Positions 59,066 to 64,000 of a DNA stretch of 64,000 nt are shown piece by piece. Every line of letters starts with the position of its first letter. Position 1 is the first letter of the stretch. The DNA lies in IMG/VR virus record IMGVR_UViG_3300034152_000478, positions 62,001 through 126,000 of that record. One strand, written 5' to 3'. The stretch is from a virus. A model generated the notes under the pieces. That model worked only from the letters and a program-made list of their open reading frames with translations. It had not been told where the DNA came from and did not search any database. Made by a program: the position numbers and the translations under genes.

Positions 59066-59094
59066 ATTATACCATCTTTTCCCAGATTTGTCAA
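59066..59094 (-). promoter_or_regulatory. Consensus sigma70 promoter for the leftward 59 kb operon
   Basis: Minus strand TTGACA (59089-59094), 17-base spacer, TATAAT (59066-59071): exact matches to both bacterial consensus hexamers with ideal spacing. Transcription would begin near 59059 and enter the 58961 gene. It is the strongest host-type promoter I see in the window and suggests immediate recognition by host RNA polymerase on entry. Confidence 0.88.
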
Positions 59095-59180
59095 ATGTAT
59101 GGTTTTCAGACACCGTTCGTAGAAAGCTGTCAGATCGTCTGTATTGGCTTGTAATCGCACCCTACTCAGAACATTCGGGG

Positions 59181-59216
59181 AAAAACGAGAGCCCCCAGGG
59201 GCTGCCTGAGGGCTCT
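59181..59216 (-). terminator. Intrinsic terminator after the tRNA
   Basis: Minus strand: AGAGCCCTCAGG (59205-59216), loop of 5, CCTGGGGGCTCT (59188-59199), a 12-bp stem with a single G-T pair, followed by CGTTTTT. It ends the unit that contains tRNA-Gly and insulates it from the sigma70 promoter ~90 bases further on. Confidence 0.88.
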
Positions 59217-59256
59217 TGGCTGGAGGACTGCGGCCCTCGGACTTCTCATTGTGTAA

Positions 59257-59331
59257 TGGAGCGGCCAGCGGGACTCGAACCCGCATTGTCGACTTGGCAA
59301 GCCGATGCACTACCAGTTGTACTATGGCCGC
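59257..59331 (-). tRNA. tRNA-Gly (anticodon GCC), CCA encoded
   Basis: 75 nt. Acceptor arms GCGGCCA and TGGCCGC pair fully, followed by discriminator T and an encoded CCA (59257-59259). The anticodon stem TCGGC/GTCGA (one G-T pair) holds the loop TTGCCAA with anticodon GCC. The T arm is GCGGG-TTCGAGT-CCCGC. The D arm is short but standard. It reads GGC and GGU glycine codons; it may support glycine-rich late proteins such as the FGG-rich fibre-like protein. The only tRNA seen in the window. Confidence 0.95.
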
Positions 59332-59385
59332 CTTATTATCTGTAATACGTCACAGAACCAGTCCGGCTATTACTGACCCTGCTAA

Positions 59386-59964
59386 TTACTCAGACATATC
59401 CAGACTGATTAGTACCTTCCCAACGCGCAGCGGCTGGTCGCTGATATGCACGATCTGGCCACCACTAATATAGTGCTTGTGGAATGTGCCCTGCGGCGTC
59501 TTCCAGTACAGATACCTGATTGAGCTACCATAGGTGCCATCGTCCTGGATTACCTCGGTCGTGCGACGCATCTGTCCGCTGATCTCCACCGGGATACCAC
59601 GAAGCTCATAGCTACAACTCTGATTGTCCTGCGCTGCAACGCTGTAAGGCTTCAGTCGCTTCCCGGAAGATGTCACCTTGCCATCAACAGCCGAGTAGAG
59701 AATGACATCGCCACTAAAGGCAGAGATAACATACAGGTGCTTAATAGAGCCCGGCCTGTTGTCTTCCCTCAAGCGATGAACGATGTTGCGCTGTTCAGCC
59801 GTCATGCCCTTGGCATCAGTCTTAACAATGTCGTTGGTGACTGAAACCTGACGCACGCCAGACTCAGTAGTGGGCTTACTTTCCTCTCCACTGGGACAAC
59901 CAGTCAGAGTAAGCAGCACGATTACTGCCGCAAGAATAGCAAAAACAAACCAAACGTTTCTCAT
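59386..59964 (-). CDS. Lipoprotein of unknown function
   Basis: 192 residues. A type II signal peptide (WFVFAILAAVIVLLTLTGC, Cys at ~23) is followed by a Ser/Thr/Glu-rich linker and a beta-rich domain (HLYVISAFSGDVILYSAVDGKV; GIPVEISGQMRRTTEV). GGAGG precedes the ATG. It probably sits on the periplasmic face of a host membrane. No enzyme motif is visible. The last gene before the tRNA. Confidence 0.65.
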   Translation of the reverse strand: MRNVWFVFAILAAVIVLLTLTGCPSGEESKPTTESGVRQVSVTNDIVKTDAKGMTAEQRNIVHRLREDNRPGSIKHLYVISAFSGDVILYSAVDGKVTSSGKRLKPYSVAAQDNQSCSYELRGIPVEISGQMRRTTEVIQDDGTYGSSIRYLYWKTPQGTFHKHYISGGQIVHISDQPLRVGKVLISLDMSE

Positions 59965-59976
59965 AAGTGACCTCCT

Positions 59977-60447
59977 TTATCGAGTAAGGTAAGTAGCAAA
60001 CTTGCGAGGCAAAGGCTCCAGGTTAGCCGGTAGACCTGCAGGCATCTGTCCAGCATTACAAAATGCATAGTTGAACTTGGCCATTTGTGCATTGTAGTCG
60101 GCTGCCAGGTTGTTGAATTGTGACTTGACCGCGACAGTTTCTGCTCGACTCATAGCGTAATCCTGTCTCACATCTCGTGGCCAATCTTTGCGGTCCTCAC
60201 CATAGTTATCCACAAAAGACTTGACGTTCTCTTCAAAGACAGCGATCTTGGATCTCATACTGTCCAAAGCAGCAGCCTGATCCTTGAACCACTCGTACTT
60301 CTGGAGCAGCCTGGTCGGGCTAAACTCTTTCTTTGCTACGTTAATAGCATCCTTTGCGAACCAGCCGACAAGGCTGGCAACGCAACCGCCCGCCACCAGA
60401 ATGACCACACACATTGTGATGCCTAAACCTAAAGCGACTTTCTTCAT
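59977..60447 (-). CDS. Membrane-anchored or lipoprotein with helical domain
   Basis: 156 residues. The N-terminus MKKVALGLGITMCVVILVAGGCVAS is a signal or anchor with a possible lipobox (VAGGC). The rest is helical (FEENVKSFVDNYGEDRKDWPRDVRQDY; SRAETVAVKSQFNNLAADYNAQMAKFNY), somewhat like LemA-type helical proteins. GGAGG precedes the ATG. With the neighbouring lipoprotein it suggests an envelope-directed pair. Confidence 0.6.
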   Translation of the reverse strand: MKKVALGLGITMCVVILVAGGCVASLVGWFAKDAINVAKKEFSPTRLLQKYEWFKDQAAALDSMRSKIAVFEENVKSFVDNYGEDRKDWPRDVRQDYAMSRAETVAVKSQFNNLAADYNAQMAKFNYAFCNAGQMPAGLPANLEPLPRKFATYLTR

Positions 60448-60474
60448 GAAACTACCTCCGTAAAAGTGAAACTA

Positions 60475-60813
60475 CTACTCTTCTTTGAAAAAGGGATGTC
60501 GTTTACAAAAGAAGTCTGGCGGCGAGTGTCGATCATGCATTTGCATACCAGGCTCGTGACAGCAGCCAAGCCCAGCTTCTTCACGTGATATGTGTCGCTC
60601 TCCCCTGTCGTCCCAAATTGTACCAAAGTGTTCCCAATACTCACAGGTGCGACAGCAAACGTCCTCGCCAAGAGTAAGCTGTTTGCCTTCGGCAGCTTTG
60701 ACTATTAATCCGTAGAACTGGTCTGTAGCCCTCTTAAGCTTATACAAAGCTGGCAGATTTTCTTCTACCTCTTTCAGCAGCTTGACCATTGCGTCGAGGT
60801 CTTCTTGCTTCAT
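60475..60813 (-). CDS. Cys-rich hypothetical protein, possible zinc or Fe-S site
   Basis: About 112 residues from the ATG at 60813 (AGGAG five bases upstream). A helical N-terminus is followed by CCRTCEYWEHFG, LGCCHEPG and FFCKRHPFF: six cysteines plus histidines that could bind metal. CxxC-EYW...CxRHPF is a pattern I have seen in small phage proteins of unknown function. Confidence 0.55.
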   Translation of the reverse strand: MKQEDLDAMVKLLKEVEENLPALYKLKRATDQFYGLIVKAAEGKQLTLGEDVCCRTCEYWEHFGTIWDDRGERHISREEAGLGCCHEPGMQMHDRHSPPDFFCKRHPFFKEE

Positions 60814-60821
60814 GACCACTC

Positions 60822-61070
60822 CTAATCAGGTGGCAGCCAAGTCTCAATAAGTTTCGGCTTCGGTCCAGACAGATCGTATTCGCAACATTCGTTTTCTTCT
60901 GGCACGGTATCAAACAGGGCGCACACCCCGATACCGCACAAACATCGAAGTGTCAGGTGATTCAATCTGCTTGATATGTCCCAGGTTTGCTGCCCTTTAT
61001 ACCAACGTGGTTCGACAGTAAATACATCATAGTCGTCCCATTCTTTATTGTATGTCAACCAAACTATCAT
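60822..61070 (-). CDS. Hypothetical protein, 82 residues
   Basis: Aromatic and Cys-containing (LRCLCGIGVCALF, NECCEYDL). The N-terminus MIVWLTYNKEWDDYDVFTVEPRW reads as a small beta domain. GAGGA precedes the ATG. Unknown family. Confidence 0.45.
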   Translation of the reverse strand: MIVWLTYNKEWDDYDVFTVEPRWYKGQQTWDISSRLNHLTLRCLCGIGVCALFDTVPEENECCEYDLSGPKPKLIETWLPPD

Positions 61071-61073
61071 GGC

Positions 61074-61502
61074 CTATTCCTCGTCAAATGTCACAACGAA
61101 GCTAATCGAATTAGACTGGTCAGATTCAAGCCCGTTGCGGAAGTGTGTAGCGTACAGGTCGTATGTGCCTGCTGCCAGATTGTACTGTTCACGCAAGTCT
61201 TTGAATGGTACTCGTGTCGTGCCAGGCTCTACCTCCAGTGTGAATCCGTTTGAGAAGTATAAGTAGGTACCATCGATGTTGGTATCGCCCTCGTCCCAGG
61301 CAATCACACCGTGCCAAATAGATGCTCGCGTCGTTGCCACGATCTCCCCGGCCTTGTACACGTGCATGGTATAGACTAAATGGCCGTATTCTTCTGGTGT
61401 ATCTACAATGGTGCCATGGGTCGCACTGCCACCCACCACGATCCTTTCACCCTGCTTGACAACAAACGAATAGAGTAGCGGACTATGCCCATTCCAGGAC
61501 AC
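61074..61502 (-). CDS. Hypothetical beta-rich protein (start uncertain)
   Basis: Up to 142 residues from GTG 61502, which has no good ribosome site and lies 100 bases inside the previous gene. The C-terminal part, GTTRVPFKDLREQYNLAAGTYDLYATHF ... SISFVVTFDEE, looks like an Ig-like or carbohydrate-type sandwich. An internal ATG around 61367 or a frameshift from the upstream frame are alternatives. Confidence 0.45.
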   Translation of the reverse strand: MSWNGHSPLLYSFVVKQGERIVVGGSATHGTIVDTPEEYGHLVYTMHVYKAGEIVATTRASIWHGVIAWDEGDTNIDGTYLYFSNGFTLEVEPGTTRVPFKDLREQYNLAAGTYDLYATHFRNGLESDQSNSISFVVTFDEE

Positions 61503-61729
61503 TTCAATTCGCCTTCGGGCGTCAGAATAAAATCACACTCCTTGTTCTCATTGTATTCTTCACGGTATTCCTCTGCACTATCGTGGAACTCCATGTATTC
61601 CATGGGTGGCTGGTCTTCGCCACCGCAGTTTTCCATATAAGGCAGGAGAGCCTTGCGGACAGCCTCTTGCAGACCCAGCTCGTTTACCTTTTCGTTGGAA
61701 AGCTTAACCAGAACAGTAAAGTGTGACAT
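61403..61729 (-). CDS. MSHFTVLV-type small phage protein
   Basis: 108 residues; GAGGAG before the ATG. The opening MSHFTVLVKL is characteristic of a group of uncharacterised phage proteins. The C-terminal ~30 residues overlap the next gene in another frame, so this family member may be shorter than usual or joined to it by frameshifting. Function unknown. Confidence 0.5.
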   Translation of the reverse strand: MSHFTVLVKLSNEKVNELGLQEAVRKALLPYMENCGGEDQPPMEYMEFHDSAEEYREEYNENKECDFILTPEGELKCPGMGIVRYSIRLLSSRVKGSWWVAVRPMAPL

Positions 61730-61738
61730 GATTGCTCC

Positions 61739-62020
61739 TCAAGTTTTTCTTCTTGGCCTCTTACATTTCAAAAACGTCGGGCATTTTTTTGGTATTACAA
61801 ACGCTGTGAATCTTTCGCCCAAGCCCGCTTCCGGTTGATTCTTAACTGCCTCCGCCAGATCGCTATTGGCAAACCCCAGCGGGATAGCGTAGTCTCCCCA
61901 GTAGCAGGCATACAACTCGTCATCCAGATATTTTCCTCCGACTTTGCCGCATGAACACCATCTAATCTCCTGCGCCATTTTTATTACGTCGGAGCACTTC
62001 GCGCATAGCAGTAACTTCAT
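61739..62020 (-). CDS. Zinc-ribbon phage protein
   Basis: 93 residues. CAKC near the start pairs with CSCG about 14 residues later to form a zinc ribbon, followed by GGKYLDD, CYWGDYAIPLGFAN, a pattern recalled from small conserved phage proteins. Starting at MKLLLCAKC keeps the first CxxC, so the 59-base overlap with the upstream gene is accepted. Function unknown. Confidence 0.55.
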   Translation of the reverse strand: MKLLLCAKCSDVIKMAQEIRWCSCGKVGGKYLDDELYACYWGDYAIPLGFANSDLAEAVKNQPEAGLGERFTAFVIPKKCPTFLKCKRPRRKT

Positions 62021-62276
62021 CTTCTTCTATCTCCATTTCGCAAATCTCATGTATAAACACGAGCTTTGCCCGTGACAAATCTCTCTCTTGCAACAGTCTA
62101 CTCGTGGTTTTAGTTTTGACATCCTGGCTTACTTCAAGTGAAGCAACTTTGGCTTTGAGTTTCTTTTCTTTCTTCTGTGCCAGCAATAAGCTAATACCGA
62201 GTAGTATGTCGCATACAATCGCAACAATACCAGCACCAATAATGATGCCGAATATTCCTTCAGGTAGTGTTATCAT
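61962..62276 (-). CDS. Membrane protein with coiled coil
   Basis: 104 residues. One hydrophobic segment (IFGIIIGAGIVAIVCDILLGISLLL) is followed by a charged helical tail (KKEKKLKAKVASLEVS). GGAG precedes the ATG. Overlaps the zinc-ribbon gene by 59 bases. Unknown role in the host membrane. Confidence 0.5.
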   Translation of the reverse strand: MITLPEGIFGIIIGAGIVAIVCDILLGISLLLAQKKEKKLKAKVASLEVSQDVKTKTTSRLLQERDLSRAKLVFIHEICEMEIEEDEVTAMREVLRRNKNGAGD

Positions 62277-62491
62277 TATCTCACTCCATCGAATCCGTCT
62301 TTATAACCCATGAAGTATGTCAAAGCATCATGGGCATTGGCGAACTTTCTTTCCTGACCATATCTTACGAAGATCAGCACCACACTGAAGTCTCCGTCAC
62401 TTATTTCCGAGTGCACTTCCTCCAGTAACGGCACTCGTTCGTTGAATGCACTCAGCACTTCCTTTAGCGTTTGAATCGTGCTCTCACTCAT
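62276..62491 (-). CDS. Hypothetical protein, 71 residues
   Basis: Compact alpha/beta protein (IQTLKEVLSAFNERVPLLEEV, FSVVLIFVRYGQERKFANAHDALTYFMGY). GAGGAGG before the ATG. Stop overlaps the membrane gene start. No family recognised. Confidence 0.5.
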   Translation of the reverse strand: MSESTIQTLKEVLSAFNERVPLLEEVHSEISDGDFSVVLIFVRYGQERKFANAHDALTYFMGYKDGFDGVR

Positions 62492-62501
62492 GGCTGCCTC
62501 C

Positions 62502-63185
62502 TCACGTAATATTGAGATCGCTTTTACTTAGGCTAATCAATTTGTGATAGCGCCGCCAGTAGACTTTATCTGTCATGCCAGCGCCCTTTAGTTTGCCGTC
62601 CACTTGATTTTCAAGAATATAGCCTCGACCCAAACACTGCATAACGAGCTTACGGATTGCAGGCAAGTCCAAGCCCAATCGCTCTGCTTGTTTGTGTGCC
62701 CATTCCCATGCTTTCAATTCATGGTACAGGGTATAGTTGTCGTAGTTGAGTTTCGTGCCGAGATCAGTGACAATGTGTCCCGCCTCGTGCAGTGTCAATC
62801 CATATACCTGGTCCCGTGGTAGTGTGCCGGTGAAAGCCATTACTATCTGGCTGTTGAAAATCTCGATCCCCTCGAACGGCTTCCGCACTATGTCAATGTC
62901 TTCCTGTGCCAACTCCATCAGCATCATTGCAATCGGTGGATGTCCTTCGACGGCAATGAAGCACCAGCCGAAATTCTTGAAAAACTCCAGTATGGAAATT
63001 CCTATGTCGTTAAGGAAGTAATCAAGGTAGCTGCCGTGCCGGTAGATTATGATTGCGAAGAGGTTGTCCAGCTTCGCTCTTTCCAGCATGGCATCAAACA
63101 GGGCGTCGTCGTGATGCCCGTATACCTTGTCGCTTTCTTTGGAATCCCACTCCTGGAAATAATAGGCTATCTTGTACCTTTTCAT
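62502..63185 (-). CDS. Putative zincin metallopeptidase (HEAGH)
   Basis: 227 residues. VYGLTLHEAGHIVTDLG near residues 128-144 holds the HExxH motif; a likely third ligand Glu is in LYHELKAWEWA about 20 residues later, the spacing seen in ImmA/IrrE-like and related zincins. The N-terminal half has an unusual aromatic composition. It is the third HExxH protein in the window. It overlaps the zinc-ribbon gene by 4 bases. Proteolytic activity is inferred from the motif and the surrounding helices. Confidence 0.6.
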   Translation of the reverse strand: MKRYKIAYYFQEWDSKESDKVYGHHDDALFDAMLERAKLDNLFAIIIYRHGSYLDYFLNDIGISILEFFKNFGWCFIAVEGHPPIAMMLMELAQEDIDIVRKPFEGIEIFNSQIVMAFTGTLPRDQVYGLTLHEAGHIVTDLGTKLNYDNYTLYHELKAWEWAHKQAERLGLDLPAIRKLVMQCLGRGYILENQVDGKLKGAGMTDKVYWRRYHKLISLSKSDLNIT

Positions 63186-63358
63186 CTAATCTCGATTGGC
63201 TGTAGGTTCCGGTTAAAGTAGCCATGATTATCACAGCGCCAAACCATTCTCCCTCGCCCGCCTCGAATGCACAGACGCACGATCGGCATCTTGGCACTAC
63301 ACTTGGGACAGGGCTTTTCGACTCTCTGAATTGGTGTGCCAGCTTGTTTCTTAGCCAT
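63182..63358 (-). CDS. Small zinc-ribbon protein
   Basis: About 58 residues from MAKKQAGTPIQRVEKPCPKCSAKM. CPKC and a later RCDNHG could make one zinc ribbon. Basic overall, so nucleic-acid binding is possible. The start lies 8 bases inside the end of the membrane-protein gene. Confidence 0.5.
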   Translation of the reverse strand: MAKKQAGTPIQRVEKPCPKCSAKMPIVRLCIRGGRGRMVWRCDNHGYFNRNLQPIEIR

Positions 63359-63563
63359 TCTTAAACCCGCAGACAATAGCCGCGATGAAAATCACATTGA
63401 TGAACAGTAGTCCTATCACACCCATCATGATCGGGTCTATGTAGTCCGATAGAGTTTTGCCTTTAGAACGCTCTTCCTTAATGATGCCTACCAACATCTT
63501 AATCATGAAGAAGTTGGCTGCTACCACCAGTATAATTAATGCAATCACTACGATGATCTGCAC
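63351..63563 (-). CDS. Small two-span membrane protein
   Basis: 70 residues from a GTG start with GAGGAG upstream. Two hydrophobic segments (IIVVIALIILVVAANFFMI and PIMMGVIGLLFINVIFIAAIV) are separated by a charged loop (IKEERSKGKTLSDY). The topology suits a holin-like or other accessory membrane protein, but no motif assigns it. Confidence 0.5.
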   Translation of the reverse strand: MQIIVVIALIILVVAANFFMIKMLVGIIKEERSKGKTLSDYIDPIMMGVIGLLFINVIFIAAIVCGFKNG

Positions 63564-63564
63564 C

Positions 63565-63804
63565 TTACTTCTCCTCGTGATGGACTATCTTGTGACAGTT
63601 AGCACAGAGAACTATACACTTCTTCATTTCTTTCATAGCCGCCGTAAAAGACTGACGAGCCAGGACAGCTACGTTTGCTTTCTTCGTGTTTCCATCCACG
63701 TGATGATATTCGTGTGTCCTCCAGTCTCTATTGCCGCAACGTGAGCACACCTGCTGTATGCGCCAGTTGTGGAATTTTATCAGAGCTTTTCTGCGATTCG
63801 ACAT
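63565..63804 (-). CDS. HNH endonuclease
   Basis: 79 residues. A zinc-finger-supported HNH fold: CSRCGN, HEYHHVDGNTKKAN and CANCHKIVHHE give the Cys pairs and catalytic His residues. It resembles small phage HNH proteins that act with terminase in packaging or as homing nucleases. No Shine-Dalgarno lies between motif copy D and the ATG, so translation may start on a nearly leaderless message. Confidence 0.78.
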   Translation of the reverse strand: MSNRRKALIKFHNWRIQQVCSRCGNRDWRTHEYHHVDGNTKKANVAVLARQSFTAAMKEMKKCIVLCANCHKIVHHEEK

Positions 63805-63846
63805 CTTGTCTATCCTATTATCGGTCCAATTTTCCAGTAGACTACG
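63805..63846 (-). promoter_or_regulatory. Copy D of the conserved 40-bp motif
   Basis: Minus strand: GTAGT, six bases, GAAAATTGGACCGATA, ATAGGATAG, ACAAG directly followed by the HNH start codon. The palindrome is imperfect (ATTGG/CCGAT). If it is a promoter, the transcript would be nearly leaderless. Confidence 0.7.
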
Positions 63847-63857
63847 TTAATTTCCTT

Positions 63858-64000
63858 TCACCTTTCACTTTCTACCAGTTTGGCTTCTGCCAGCGCCTCG
63901 AACAGCTCCCTGTAAACTGCCTGTATTATGTCCAGTGGGTTCTTGTCTGCCCCGCTGTCGATAGTGCTCATAGCGGATTCGACCGCTGCCTTCAGGATAA
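63858..64000 (-). CDS. C-terminal end of a helical protein (partial)
   Basis: An open minus-strand frame enters at the right edge and stops with TGA at 63858-63860. The visible ~46 residues are helical (AMSTIDSGADKNPLDIIQA, YRELFEALAEAKLVE). No motif is visible. The stop lies 12 bases before motif copy D begins. Confidence 0.55.
   Translation of the reverse strand, partial: ILKAAVESAMSTIDSGADKNPLDIIQAVYRELFEALAEAKLVESER

Noticed and set aside
1-64000. CRISPR array or long direct-repeat array
   Set aside because: No regularly spaced near-identical repeats were seen in any intergenic space.
1-64000. Integrase, excisionase or attachment-site signs of a temperate phage
   Set aside because: No tyrosine or serine recombinase motif was found; the tRNA is not flanked by an integrase.

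Overview
The window looks like part of a large double-stranded DNA tailed-phage genome (or an uncultivated relative) infecting a bacterium. It is densely coded with many 4-base stop/start overlaps, Shine-Dalgarno sites of the GGAGG type, virion-like genes, a phage-style replication and nucleotide set, a holin-like gene and one tRNA. I saw no ribosomal protein genes, no cellular core operons, no integrase and no CRISPR array. No capsid, portal, terminase, RNA polymerase or sigma factor gene lies in this window.

Layout. Bases 1-8674 run rightward and encode large virion proteins: adhesin or fibre-like proteins with LamG/PKD-like parts, a tail or baseplate-like protein and unknown structural proteins. 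They end at a strong intrinsic terminator at 8734-8763. Everything from 8717 to 64000 runs leftward. Read in the direction of transcription (right to left) this arm holds: an HNH gene and small membrane, zinc-ribbon and metalloprotease-like genes (64-59.4 kb); a tRNA-Gly(GCC) with a strong terminator; a consensus sigma70 promoter; small genes, an AAA ATPase, uracil-DNA glycosylase, GMP reductase/IMPDH-like enzyme, YhaM-like exonuclease and dCMP deaminase (59-52 kb); a sugar-nucleotide, methyltransferase and beta-propeller block (51.6-41 kb); signal peptidase I, ThyX, a glycosyltransferase, nucleotide-processing genes and a split HldE pair (41-35.5 kb); a Rad52-like annealing candidate, holin-like gene, lipoproteins and a secreted trypsin-like protease (35.5-33 kb); PhoH, RecA, nucleases, DnaB, DnaG, a dATP/dGTP pyrophosphohydrolase-like gene, PD-(D/E)XK nuclease, DnaE and SSB (31-19.4 kb); and finally giant glycosyltransferases, an HNH-AP2 endonuclease, Dam methylase, phosphoribosyltransferase and UDP-glucuronate decarboxylase-like gene (19.3-8.7 kb).

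How the genes fit together. The replication set (DnaE with an intact-looking PHP domain, DnaB, DnaG, SSB, RecA, nucleases) implies a largely self-sufficient replisome that would still borrow the host clamp and clamp loader, which are not seen here. ThyX, dCMP deaminase, phosphoribosyltransferase and GMP-reductase-like genes feed nucleotides. A glycan programme stands out: UDP-glucose dehydrogenase plus UDP-xylose-synthase-like SDR, a separated HldE kinase/nucleotidyltransferase pair, a cupin, at least six glycosyltransferase genes (two are fusions), five glycan-type methyltransferases, an APS kinase and three paralogous beta-propellers. Signal peptidase I, a secreted protease and several lipoproteins suggest remodelling of the host envelope.

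The most interesting unexplained signal is a ~40-bp sequence, GTAGT-N6-GCAAATYGGACCGATA followed by an AT-rich TATnATAG element, present at five places on the leftward strand (15.2, 19.9, 41.2, 59.0 and 63.8 kb). Four copies are intergenic, immediately upstream of genes. One is embedded inside a coding gene, upstream of signal peptidase I. It behaves like a phage-specific promoter or operator family dividing the leftward arm into transcription units.
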